Shown here in pieces: positions 35,277-43,245 of a DNA stretch of 55,097 nt. The notes under the pieces are model-generated. The model saw nothing but the letters and a program-made list of their open reading frames with translations. It searched no databases and was not told where the DNA came from. The stretch spans positions 1 through 55,097 of the forward strand of contig NZ_JACJRQ010000047.1 in assembly GCF_014697355.1 (NCBI RefSeq), given 5' to 3'. The stretch is from Nostoc calcicola FACHB-3891. GTDB lineage: Bacteria; Cyanobacteriota; Cyanobacteriia; Cyanobacteriales; Nostocaceae. A program made the translations under genes and the position numbers. Numbering within the stretch: position 1 is the first letter of the stretch; every line of letters starts with the position of its first letter.

Positions 35277-36899
35277 TTATTCCCACTCAATGGTTCCAGG
35301 CGGTTTAGAGGTGATGTCATAAACCACCCGATTCACCCCTTTGACTTCGTTCACAATTCGAGTGGAAATCACTTCCAGTACATCGTAAGGCACTCTTGCC
35401 CAATCAGCTGTCATGCCATCTTCACTGGTGACAATTCGCAAAACAATGGGGTAAGCGTAGGTACGTTGATCTCCCATGACGCCAACGCTACGAATTGGCA
35501 GCAATACAGCAAATGCTTGCCAATAATCGTGGTACAAGCCGCGTTGGTTAATTTCTTGCCGCACAATCAAATCGGCATCGCGCAAAATATTTAACCGTTC
35601 GGCGGTGACTTCACCCAGAATGCGAATTGCCAAACCAGGGCCGGGGAAAGGTTGGCGTTGGACAATTTCTTCTGGTAAACCAATGGAACGCCCAACTTTG
35701 CGGACTTCATCTTTAAATAATTTCCGCAGTGGTTCCACCAATTTAAATCGTAAGTCTTTGGGTAAACCACCGACATTGTGATGGCTCTTAATTTTCACTG
35801 CTACCCGTTCACCACTTTGGGGATCGACGTTGGTATCAGCAGATTCGATGACATCTGGATACAGAGTACCTTGAGCCAGATAGTCAAAGTGACCAAGACG
35901 TTTGGATGTTTCTTCAAATACCCGAATGAATTCGTGTCCGATGCGGCGACGTTTTTCTTCAGGATCTGTAATACCAGAAATGGCAGTTAAAAAGCGATCG
36001 CGAGCATTCACATATTCTACTGGAATATGAAACTGCTCTTGGAACAGCTTCACCAATCGCTCTGGCTCGTACTTCCGCATAAAGCCTTGGTCGATAAACA
36101 CACAAGTCAGTTGCTCACCAATGGCTTTATACAACAAGAAGGCCAAAGTCGAAGAATCCACACCCCCAGACAACGCCAACAGCACCCGCTTTTCGCCGAC
36201 TCTGGCGCGAATTTCCCGAATTGATTCTTCCACAAAGGCCGCTGTTGTCCAAGTGGGTTCACAATCGCAGATATGGTAGACAAAATTCCGAATTAATGCT
36301 ATGCCGCCAACTGAATGCACTACCTCTGGATGGAACTGCACGCCGTAGAGTTTCCTTTCGTGGTCGGCAATGGCAGCACAGGAGGTATTTTCTGTATGCG
36401 CCAGCAATTCAAACCCTGGTGGCATTTGGGTAACTGAGTCTTGGTGACTCATCCACATGGTAGTCCCATCTTCAACATTGGTGAGCAAATCTGTGGGATC
36501 GTCTATATATAATGATGCTTTGCCATATTCGCCCCGGTCGGCCTTTGCCACTTCCCCACCGAGTTGATTTACCATTAGCTGCATCCCATAGCAAACACCC
36601 AAGATGGGTATTCCCAAATTCCAGATTTCTGGGTCACAATGGGGAGCGTTATCACCATAAACCGAATTCGGTCCACCGGAGAGAATGATTCCCTTAGGAT
36701 TGAGTTGGCGCAAATGTGCAGAAGTAGTGCGATAGGACAAAACTTCAGAGTATACTTGAGTCTCGCGGATGCGACGGGCAATCAGCTCGGAATATTGGGA
36801 GCCGAAATCTAGAATCACAATCAATTGACGATTCAGCCGCCCAAAATTTTCTAATGTTTGGGGAGCCTGTTCTGTTGGTAGAGTCACCACTGTGTTCAT
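35277..36899 (-). CDS. guaA: GMP synthase (glutamine-hydrolysing)
   Basis: Converts XMP to GMP using glutamine and ATP, the last step of de novo GMP synthesis in the cytosol. The 540-residue protein has an N-terminal class I glutamine amidotransferase domain: VILDFGSQYSELIARRI, nucleophile Cys103 in GVCYGMQLM, and the His/Glu pair in GVQFHPEV. An ATP-pyrophosphatase domain follows, with the P-loop LALSGGVDSSTLAFLL at about 230. The dimerisation domain ends in TSKPPGTIEWE. A 20-residue N-terminal extension precedes the usual start, as in other cyanobacteria. Confidence 0.98.
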   Translation of the reverse strand: MNTVVTLPTEQAPQTLENFGRLNRQLIVILDFGSQYSELIARRIRETQVYSEVLSYRTTSAHLRQLNPKGIILSGGPNSVYGDNAPHCDPEIWNLGIPILGVCYGMQLMVNQLGGEVAKADRGEYGKASLYIDDPTDLLTNVEDGTTMWMSHQDSVTQMPPGFELLAHTENTSCAAIADHERKLYGVQFHPEVVHSVGGIALIRNFVYHICDCEPTWTTAAFVEESIREIRARVGEKRVLLALSGGVDSSTLAFLLYKAIGEQLTCVFIDQGFMRKYEPERLVKLFQEQFHIPVEYVNARDRFLTAISGITDPEEKRRRIGHEFIRVFEETSKRLGHFDYLAQGTLYPDVIESADTNVDPQSGERVAVKIKSHHNVGGLPKDLRFKLVEPLRKLFKDEVRKVGRSIGLPEEIVQRQPFPGPGLAIRILGEVTAERLNILRDADLIVRQEINQRGLYHDYWQAFAVLLPIRSVGVMGDQRTYAYPIVLRIVTSEDGMTADWARVPYDVLEVISTRIVNEVKGVNRVVYDITSKPPGTIEWE

Positions 36900-37130
36900 G
36901 ACGGGGAGAGTTATGTCTGTGAAGGATAAATTGATGCCCTGTAACCTGTAGCTCGATGCTATTATTCAGCCTGGGCAGGCTGATAATGGTATAAATAACC
37001 TTGACAAACGCGCATTTATATGCGTTAGCCTATTCCCTGAGTCGGAGATGGTATTAGAAGGATAAACTTACCCGAAAGCGATCACTTAAAAGGTTATTTA
37101 TGTGAATTGTTTACGATTATTCATAATAAG

Positions 37131-38246
37131 TTAACATAATTTTCCCATCAACAAACGAGCTGTTTTACTCTTCACGATAATTTTGCGATCGCGATCGAAG
37201 AGCATCGAGCCACAGACTGTAACTCCTGTGCTGCTTTCGCTATGACTTTGGATGTATTCTTGGGAACGAGTATCGATGGTTTCGGCGATCGCACTGTAAA
37301 CTTGGTTTACCCAATCACTACCTGTGGAAGCGTCTAGGGATCTGAGGTGTGCGAGTGCGGCTTCGGCGGTAGGACTGTAAAACACAGTTTGAATATCTGC
37401 TGATTTTAAACCAGCGATCGCACAGTGGGCTGCTAAAATTTCCCGGCGTCCATCTGCTAAGTGATGATGGGTGTGAAAAATCCCTCCTGCTAACTTCATC
37501 AGCTTTCCGTGATAGCCAAATAATAAGATTTCTTTCACACCCAGCACATCAGCTTCTACTAGCATTGGCCCAAGCCAGTTAGCAGTTTTTATCAATTGTT
37601 CGGGATTAATTCCTAGTTTTCGCGCTAAATCTAGGCCATTCTCGCCGATACAAAATACCAAACTCTCAAAACGACTGGCTTTATTTTGTAATTGGGCCTG
37701 AAAAACAGCAAGTTGATCTGGTGTACTCAAAGGTTGGGAAATGCCGATTGTGCCTAACAGGGAAAGTCCTTCAACCACACCAAAAGCGGAATTGGAAGTT
37801 CTAACAGCAAGCGATCGCCCTTCGGGTAGAATAATCGTCACTGTGATTTTTTCCTCAGGTGCCAACATTCGTTGCAAATTCTCTTGCAACAGCCTTCGGG
37901 CATAGGCATAAATAGCCGGCTTGTCATCAGCATTCATCTGTCTGCCAATGCCTTCCCCGCCTTTTATAATTACAGCCTCTTCACCCTTTTGTCGCCATTC
38001 CACCATTGCCCAAATTGGTGTATTTCTAGTTAGGTCGAGATTATCACCAGGATCGCTACGGGTAATTGCTAAAGCTGTATTTTCAGATAGTCCTGCTACC
38101 TGTTCAATTGGGATTTCTGCGATTTGATTTGGTTCAATTAGATCTATGGATGCTGTGGTTAATGGTTGGCGATCGCGTAACCACTGTAAAGCTGCAACAG
38201 CAGCAGCACAGGCAAAGACGGGGAGTGTGTATCCAGAACGGGACAT
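37131..38246 (-). CDS. cbiD: Cobalt-precorrin-5B (C1)-methyltransferase
   Basis: Methylates C1 of cobalt-precorrin-5B in the early-cobalt (anaerobic) route of cobalamin-type corrin synthesis. The 371-residue protein carries CbiD family features: SGYTLPVFACAAAVAALQWL near the N-terminus, SDPGDNLDLTRNTPIWAMVEW (about 65-85), the Gly-rich IKGGEGIGRQMN, VSLLGTIGISQPLS-like text (LSLLGTIGISQPLS) and LLFGYHGKLMKLAGGIFHTHHHLADGR (about 240-267). No other cob/cbi gene is adjacent and no cobalamin riboswitch was noticed. Confidence 0.93.
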   Translation of the reverse strand: MSRSGYTLPVFACAAAVAALQWLRDRQPLTTASIDLIEPNQIAEIPIEQVAGLSENTALAITRSDPGDNLDLTRNTPIWAMVEWRQKGEEAVIIKGGEGIGRQMNADDKPAIYAYARRLLQENLQRMLAPEEKITVTIILPEGRSLAVRTSNSAFGVVEGLSLLGTIGISQPLSTPDQLAVFQAQLQNKASRFESLVFCIGENGLDLARKLGINPEQLIKTANWLGPMLVEADVLGVKEILLFGYHGKLMKLAGGIFHTHHHLADGRREILAAHCAIAGLKSADIQTVFYSPTAEAALAHLRSLDASTGSDWVNQVYSAIAETIDTRSQEYIQSHSESSTGVTVCGSMLFDRDRKIIVKSKTARLLMGKLC

Positions 38247-38272
38247 TTTTTTAATTCCTCGCCTTCAGATTG

Positions 38273-38497
38273 TTATACCGCATTGTCGCGTGGGTCTGCA
38301 CTTTTGCGAAGACGTTCAAGAAATTCTGGGTAATTTTCCAGATCTTCTACGGACTGCAATGCTGGCATTTCAATCCAAGTAGCTTCTGCGTGTAGCTTGT
38401 CTACGTAAGCATAAAACGCTTCTTCGTCGTCTCGGTGAGCGAGAACGTAAGTGTGTAATTCTTTTCGGCTCATTGCTTTAAAGTCAGGCTTACTCAT
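38273..38497 (-). CDS. DUF6887 family small protein
   Basis: A 74-residue acidic protein with MSRKELHTYVLAHRDDEEAFYAYVDKLHAE and LENYPEFLERLRK. It belongs to a cyanobacterial family usually encoded just after a DUF6888 gene. The ATG at 38497 has GGAGG eight bases upstream and overlaps the TGA of the preceding gene (ATGA), so translation is coupled. The function is unknown. The two-gene layout resembles a toxin-antitoxin pair, but I know of no experimental proof. DUF numbers are from memory. Confidence 0.75.
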   Translation of the reverse strand: MSKPDFKAMSRKELHTYVLAHRDDEEAFYAYVDKLHAEATWIEMPALQSVEDLENYPEFLERLRKSADPRDNAV

Positions 38498-38685
38498 CCT
38501 ACGTACCTCCATTTGCCATCGGGATAAATCTCAATAATATTTTCCTCGCCTGCCAGAAAAAAAACATTTCCTGTTCGTTCGTCTATACGAACTACGTTTA
38601 TGGGCAAGTAGAGCTTGCTGAACCAAACGCACAGATTAAAGCACTGTGTTTTCTGCTCTGACGTAGGATTTTTGGACACTTTCAT
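38494..38685 (-). CDS. DUF6888 family small protein
   Basis: A 63-residue protein with CFNLCVWFSKLYLPINVVRIDERTGNVFFLAGEE and the C-terminal IEIYPDGKWRYVG. This pattern is shared by a cyanobacterial family that precedes DUF6887. The start could be the ATG at 38685 or the GTG two codons earlier. It overlaps the downstream gene by ATGA, and its 5' end abuts a frameshifted BrnA-like remnant. The function is unknown. Confidence 0.7.
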   Translation of the reverse strand: MKVSKNPTSEQKTQCFNLCVWFSKLYLPINVVRIDERTGNVFFLAGEENIIEIYPDGKWRYVG

Positions 38686-38850
38686 CGACACTCATGAGCT
38701 ACATCTTGATCTAAAACTACAATTTTTTAGCAGTTGCTTTCTACTTTTAGCAGCGAAACGGTTGGCCTTCGCCTTTTTATAATCAAAGTTGTAGTCAGCT
38801 AGCAGTTCGTCATCTGAATTGTATGACTCCTCAAAAGGCGTTTTGTTCAT
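38682..38850 (-). pseudogene. BrnA-like antitoxin remnant (frameshifted)
   Basis: Reads MNKTPFEESYNSDDELL, then DYNFDYKKAKANRFAAK, typical of the cyanobacterial antitoxins paired with BrnT toxins. After residue 42 the frame runs off into CSFRSRCSS and stops. Removing one A from the A6 run restores KIVVLDQDVA, the family's conserved end of this segment, before another stop. The remaining C-terminal part is missing. Confidence 0.65.
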
Positions 38851-39072
38851 AATCTTCACGTTCCCTTCGAGTGGCTAAACGGGCACTGATAATGCGAATG
38901 GCATTAGAACGTTCCGTGAAAGAAATTAATAGCAAGCGATAGTTTCAGGAGTGTCTAATAATAATCTCTCGCTTCTCACCCACTAAGTCAGCTTCATCAT
39001 CAAAATAACTGCCAGTACATTATCAAAGACGGTCTTAGCTTCTTCAAAGCTGACACCATACTTTGTTAGATT
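38831..39072 (-). pseudogene. BrnT-like toxin pseudogene
   Basis: BrnT toxins are small RelE-fold ribonucleases. Translation gives KYGVSFEEAKTVFDNVLAVI, then needs one extra T (TTTT should be TTTTT) to give FDDEADLVGEKREIIIRHS. An in-frame TGA follows and the sequence continues NYRLLLISFTERSNAIRII and SARLATRREREDYEQ. The N-terminus is missing; the segment starts at the stop codon of the DUF433 gene. Two lesions plus truncation mean it is inactive. It overlaps the BrnA-like remnant by 20 bp, as in intact pairs. Confidence 0.7.
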
Positions 39073-39277
39073 AGCTCTTCTCGCGATCGGCAGCAAAAGC
39101 AAGACACGCTTTGATATCTTCGGCAGTTAATTCAGAAAAATCCTCTAAAATTTCTACTTCAGTCATTCCGCCTGCAAGATACTCCAAAATATCATAAACA
39201 GTGATTCGCATTCCCCGGATACAGGGTTTACCACTGCGTTTTCCTGGTTCAATCGTAATAATGTCGTGGTAATTCAT
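39071..39277 (-). CDS. DUF433 domain-containing protein
   Basis: A 68-residue protein of DUF433, a small winged-helix-like family: ITIEPGKRSGKPCIRGMRITVYDILEYLAGGMTEVEILEDF..LTAEDIKACLAFAADRE. DUF433 proteins are usually the presumed antitoxin upstream of a DUF5615 PIN-like toxin. No DUF5615 gene is present here; instead the BrnT remnant follows at once, so the partner seems to have been lost. The ATG follows a 28-bp A/T-rich gap. Confidence 0.88.
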   Translation of the reverse strand: MNYHDIITIEPGKRSGKPCIRGMRITVYDILEYLAGGMTEVEILEDFSELTAEDIKACLAFAADREKS

Positions 39278-39362
39278 AAAAAAGTAGATCTTTGTGCTAA
39301 AACTCGCTATTGTTTTGCTTTATCCCACTGAACATGCATCAAATATTTGAAATAGCTATTAG

Positions 39363-39659
39363 TTAGACTCCTACTTCTGATAATAGAGCTTGCATAGCTT
39401 CCCAAGAAAGTCCTTGTTGAATATAACGAGGTGCTTCTGGATTGTAAGGACTAGCCACTCGATCAATATTGAGAATAATTGCCCCATCTGGCAGAACGGG
39501 CACATCGGGATCGAATGCTGTTGGGTGCATCAAAGAACTGGAAAAACCTTTGAAAACAGCAATTGTATCTTGCTCCCCAGCAATTTCTACCGTTACCAGT
39601 AAGACTTCTTGGCGACGTTTAGCGGTGTATTCTTCCAGTTGCTTGCCAATGGAATTCAT
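39363..39659 (-). CDS. Conserved cyanobacterial/plastid hypothetical protein (DUF7734-like)
   Basis: A 98-residue soluble protein with VTVEIAGEQDTIAVFKGFSSSLMHPTAFDPDVPVLPDGAIILNIDRVASPYNP then APRYIQQGLSWEAM. The segment with FKGFSSSLMHPTAFDPDVPVLP is strongly conserved in cyanobacteria and plant plastid proteins as I recall. The function is unknown. It lies between the DUF433 gene and the DUF3177 gene on the same strand, 46 bp from the latter, and may be cotranscribed with it. Confidence 0.75.
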   Translation of the reverse strand: MNSIGKQLEEYTAKRRQEVLLVTVEIAGEQDTIAVFKGFSSSLMHPTAFDPDVPVLPDGAIILNIDRVASPYNPEAPRYIQQGLSWEAMQALLSEVGV

Positions 39660-39705
39660 TTTTTGAATTTGAAATGTTCAATTTTGAATTGAAGCACAAC
39701 GACGA

Positions 39706-40302
39706 TTATTGAGGTGTAGCTGTGCGTCCTTGTTTGCCTAGCTTAACAAGGACAAAATAACTTAAGTACAGCACATAAATTACTAAACTAGTTATGCCAA
39801 GAAAACCTAAGAACTCAGCTTTACTATTAGCATGAAAATATTCTTTGAACATTAACGGAGCCTCGAACCAGACGCGACAATAGGGCGTCTTGAGCGCACT
39901 GGCTGAAAAAGCACAACTTAAAAAAAGTGTAGAAGCTGCTGCGCCTAAAATACAATAAACAGTTGTAGCCCAGCGCCAAGAAGTAAAAATAAACTTTAAA
40001 GATCCACTGGTTTGATACTCAATTTCATCGTTGATATCCACCCAAAACCATAGTGAAATCGGGATCAAAATCCGAGCTATGAATCCGGAAAGAAAGCTAA
40101 CTGGATACTGGGCAATCATGAGATAAACAGTGATTGCCAGGAGGCTTGATACTCGCCAGTATATAGCTAATAAGCGTTGTATGCCTTCTGCTTTTTGCAC
40201 AAATGCCCAAATCAGCAGAATCAACGGAATAATTACCAAAAATAATACTGCCAGTCGGTAATCAATCCAGACAAAAGGACGGAACCAAACATTATAATCC
40301 AT
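39706..40302 (-). CDS. DUF3177 family membrane protein
   Basis: A 198-residue polytopic membrane protein with about four to five helices (VLFLVIIPLILLIWAFV; SSLLAITVYLMIAQYPVSFL; TVYCILGAAASTLFLSCAFS; LGITSLVIYVLYLSYFVLVKLG). The start MDYNVWFRPFVWIDYRLAVLF matches the family; a TTG four codons earlier is less likely. DUF3177 is restricted to cyanobacteria and its role is unknown. No cofactor or transport motif is seen. Confidence 0.85.
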   Translation of the reverse strand: MDYNVWFRPFVWIDYRLAVLFLVIIPLILLIWAFVQKAEGIQRLLAIYWRVSSLLAITVYLMIAQYPVSFLSGFIARILIPISLWFWVDINDEIEYQTSGSLKFIFTSWRWATTVYCILGAAASTLFLSCAFSASALKTPYCRVWFEAPLMFKEYFHANSKAEFLGFLGITSLVIYVLYLSYFVLVKLGKQGRTATPQ

Positions 40303-41110
40303 AGTTTTTCTCAAATGATAATTGAAGAAGAAGGCAGAATTCAGAATTCAGAATTCTGAATTCTGAATCAATAAGTTGGGAGTACCACCAAATTTTAAAT
40401 TTGGTACGGTGTTTCATAGGTTATTCATTCGCCAGTCTACAGAATACCCAACTAAATTATGACCAAATAATTACTAATTCGTAATTCGTAATTAGTTTGA
40501 GTCATAGCCGCCACTAAATATGCAGATTTCGTGGTCTACAATCAGTGGTGGGTTCAGAGCCAACAATGATTGTAACTACGAATTATGTTGACGCGTTGGT
40601 GGAGTGTTTCCGGCTTCGTTCCTGACTCCTGAATTCTCTTTGTACTATAAAATACGTTTGTAGGGGCGTACATCTGTGCGCCCCTACAAAGAACTAATTT
40701 GTTACAAATATTTTTGTAACATGTATTACGAAATGAAACTTTGCCGATTACTTAATTGACTTTCCTGAATTTCTGTATTTGCCAAAAAAACAAGCAACTC
40801 AAAGATTCTAAATTTTGATTTTGTACTTACCTATATGTAGTAGTATCAGGGAGAGTTAGAAGACTTACCTAGCGACTATACATTTGGTAGTTTTGGACAA
40901 AACTCCGAGTTTATTAGGGTGTAAAGCTTTACTTCCCAAATAAAAATGCTTAGCTCTAGATATTTCACCGATTCTGCACACCTTGACAAAGATGGTGAAA
41001 AGGCGAGAGTTCGATTCTAGACGGGAGTGATATCAAAGTGCAAGATATCAGCTAAGTAGATCCTGGTTGCCTGCTGAGGAAAGAAACAGAAAATTCACTT
41101 GACTCTATTT
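40303..41110. other. Long intergenic region with several repeats
   Basis: About 800 bp without a supported gene. It contains a GAATTC-rich inverted repeat (CAGAATTCAGAATTC..GAATTCTGAATTCTG, 40333-40367), an AATTCGTAATTCGTAATT unit (40477-40494) and a GTAGGGGCG palindrome (40657-40690). The AATTCGTAATT unit is followed by a stretch that ends with an inverted ACGAATTA at 40578-40585 (possible MITE of about 110 bp). Unique AT-rich DNA runs to the CP12 gene's 3' side; an irregular hairpin region lies near 40990-41060. Confidence 0.4.
40657..40690. repeat. GTAGGGGCG-type palindrome
   Basis: TTTGTAGGGGCGTACA with a near-complementary right arm TGTGCGCCCCTACAAA; a member of the scattered palindrome family. 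Confidence 0.75.
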
Positions 41111-41356
41111 CTAGTCATCGTAAACACGGCATTCAATCGCGTCTGGATTATCATCACAATACTGTTCAAAAGAGTTTTTTGGCTTGCTTTGGCGCTGGTG
41201 AGAAGCTTCGGCTTGCAATTCTTCTACTGCATCCCAAGCAGCAGCACACTCTGGTGAGTTGCTACCGTTGATATCACAGACAGTACGTGCTTGTTCGACT
41301 TCTTCTTGAATTTTTTCTTGGATGTCGCCTTTTGCTGTTTCTTGAATGTTGGTCAT
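41111..41356 (-). CDS. CP12 domain protein, Calvin cycle regulator
   Basis: A small redox-switch protein that binds GAPDH and phosphoribulokinase into an inactive complex in the dark. The 81-residue protein has the three hallmarks: an N-terminal Cys pair (VCDINGSNSPEC), the core AAAWDAVEELQAE, and the C-terminal Cys pair with GAPDH-binding end (YCDDNPDAIECRVYDD). Both disulfides are possible, so this is full-length canonical CP12. Monocistronic on the minus strand. Confidence 0.95.
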   Translation of the reverse strand: MTNIQETAKGDIQEKIQEEVEQARTVCDINGSNSPECAAAWDAVEELQAEASHQRQSKPKNSFEQYCDDNPDAIECRVYDD

Positions 41357-41730
41357 TGTTTTAGTCTCGTTGTGTGTTGTTAGTACTAGTATAGAAAAAA
41401 TTCAAAAATGGTAGTTTTTGGTTTGATTACTAACCATTTTAACCAGTTGGCTGATAATTAAGTTAGTGTTGTAGTCTATTGATTTCTAACCAATACAGTA
41501 AACTGTCACATGTATAATCCATTCATCTTTATTTTTTAAGATTTTATGGAATCAGTACTACAGATAGACAATCATACAATATATTTAGATGCATGTATTA
41601 GGGAATGACAACCCCAGCTTCCTGGGATGGTAAATACAAACAACTGGGGTCAACTCTTGTAGGATGCAATTCTTCCCAAAATGAAAAATCAAAAACTACT
41701 AGCCTAAAAAGCAGAAGAAGCCCAAAACTC
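41357..41730. other. Divergent promoter region between CP12 and FIST genes
   Basis: 374 bp. The left 240 bp is AT-rich DNA with the likely CP12 promoter. From 41605 an open frame runs into the FIST gene from an earlier ATG; its translation (SWDGKYKQLGSTLVGCNSS) is poorly conserved by memory, so I leave it as probable 5' leader. Confidence 0.4.
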
Positions 41731-42966
41731 ATGGCAGACCAAATGCAGTGGGCAAACGCCCTATCAACCCATCATTCATTGGAAGCAGCAGTTACAGATG
41801 TGGTACAACGAGCTGTCTCGTCGTTAACAGCACCTGCGGATTTAGGGCTGGTCTTCATTTCGTCTGCTTTTACGAGTGAATATTCTCGACTATTACCTTT
41901 GTTGGCTGAAAAACTTTCTGTGCGCGTGCTAATTGGCTGTAGTGGTGGAGGTGTAATTGGCACAACAGTTAACGGAGAAACCCAAGAACTGGAAGCTGAA
42001 CCAGCTATCAGTCTGACTTTAGCGCATCTTCCAGGGGTGGAGATTCAGGTATTTCATGTTGTTGCTGAAGAATTACCTGACTTGGACAGTTCACCTGATG
42101 CTTGGCTTGATTTGGTTGGTGTACCACCATCCCCCACACCCCAGTTCATTTTGCTGTCTAGTTCCTTTGCCTCTGGAATCAACGATTTGTTGCAGGGGCT
42201 AGATTTTGCTTATCCAGGATCGGTAATAGTGGGGGGACAGGCTAGTGGTGGCGGTATGGGTGGTCGTGTTGCCCTATTTTGTAAGGATGACTACGGCGAT
42301 TTGGGTCAAAGCTTGTATCGTGAGGGGACTATTGGCATAGCTTTGACTGGCAATATTGTTTTGGAAACCATTGTCGCCCAAGGATGCCGACCCATTGGTA
42401 AACCGTTGCAAGTCACAAAAGCCGATCGCAATATTATTCTAGAATTAGACGAACAAGTACCTTTAGTAGTATTACGAGATTTGATTGCCAGTCTCAGCGA
42501 AGACGAACGGACTTTAGCACAACACTCTTTGTTTGTGGGCGTGGCAATGGATGAATTTAAGCTAGCTTTACAACAGGGAGACTTTTTAATTCGCGGTATT
42601 CTAGGTGTAGATCCTACAGCAGGAGCGATCGCAATTGGCGATCGTGTTCGTCCCGGTCAAAGGCTGCAATTCCACCTCCGCGATGCCGAAGCCTCCGCCG
42701 AAGATTTAGAATTACTCCTCCAAAGCTATCAAGACCAACGAAACTCCAAACCCTCTGCCGTAGCTGCTTTGATGTTTGCTTGTCTGGGAAGAGGTGAAGG
42801 ACTGTATGGTAAACCAAATTTTGATTCCGAACTATTTAGGCGCTACCTCAGTGACATTCCTGTAGGCGGTTTTTTCTGTGGCGGTGAAATCGGCCCTGTT
42901 GGTGGCAGAACCTTCTTACACGCCTATACTTCAGCATTTGGAATTTGTCGGCAAAATCAGTTGTGA
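41731..42966 (+). CDS. FIST domain sensory protein
   Basis: A cytosolic 411-residue protein with the FIST N-terminal domain (about 10-215, with GLVFISSAFTSEYSRLLPLLAEKL and VLIGCSGGGVIG) and the FIST C-terminal domain (about 220-405, with FLIRGILGVDPTAGAIAIGDRVRPGQ and GGFFCGGEIGPVGGRTFLHAYTS). FIST domains are proposed small-ligand (amino acid) sensors and often sit next to signalling proteins. No partner is fused here. The ATG of MADQMQWAN is chosen by similarity to relatives; an ATG 42 codons upstream is also open. Confidence 0.85.
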   Translation: MADQMQWANALSTHHSLEAAVTDVVQRAVSSLTAPADLGLVFISSAFTSEYSRLLPLLAEKLSVRVLIGCSGGGVIGTTVNGETQELEAEPAISLTLAHLPGVEIQVFHVVAEELPDLDSSPDAWLDLVGVPPSPTPQFILLSSSFASGINDLLQGLDFAYPGSVIVGGQASGGGMGGRVALFCKDDYGDLGQSLYREGTIGIALTGNIVLETIVAQGCRPIGKPLQVTKADRNIILELDEQVPLVVLRDLIASLSEDERTLAQHSLFVGVAMDEFKLALQQGDFLIRGILGVDPTAGAIAIGDRVRPGQRLQFHLRDAEASAEDLELLLQSYQDQRNSKPSAVAALMFACLGRGEGLYGKPNFDSELFRRYLSDIPVGGFFCGGEIGPVGGRTFLHAYTSAFGICRQNQL

Positions 42967-43245
42967 GTGGGGAGTGGGGAGTGGGGAGTTAGGAGTTGGG
43001 AGTTAAGAGTTAGGAGTTAAGAGTTAGGAGTTACAGCGTTTTTCAGGTAAATGAAGTACATGGGTAGGGGCGAACGGCCGTTCGCCCTTACAATTACCTG
43101 TAACTTACAAAGTTGCAATCTGCTACATGAGTTATGAGTTGAAATATTTAACTCTTCACTCCTAACTTTTAACTCCTCACTCCCAACTCCTCACTCCTAA
43201 CTTTTAACTCCTCACTCCTAACTTTTAACTCCTAACTCCTCACTC
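42967..43245. repeat. Heptanucleotide STRR block between convergent genes
   Basis: Tandem GGAGTTA/AGAGTTA units (42968-43034) and the complementary AACTCCT/AACTTTT units (43150-43245) bracket a palindrome (43064-43091). The two arms are inverted and could pair across about 120 bp. The right array continues into the 3' end of the phosphoesterase gene. Confidence 0.85.
43064..43091. repeat. GTAGGGGCG-type palindrome
   Basis: GTAGGGGCGAACGG paired with CCGTTCGCCCTTAC, one wobble; a member of the scattered palindrome family, nested inside the STRR block. Confidence 0.8.

Noticed and set aside
36900..37130. Possible riboswitch upstream of guaA or downstream of cbiD
   Set aside because: I saw no purine or cobalamin riboswitch core motifs there; only AT-rich DNA with a weak ATATGCG inverted repeat.
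40990..41060. tRNA-like text GAGTTCGATTCTAGAC upstream of the CP12 3' end
   Set aside because: It resembles a T-loop, but the stem does not pair and no acceptor, D or anticodon arm can be built around it.
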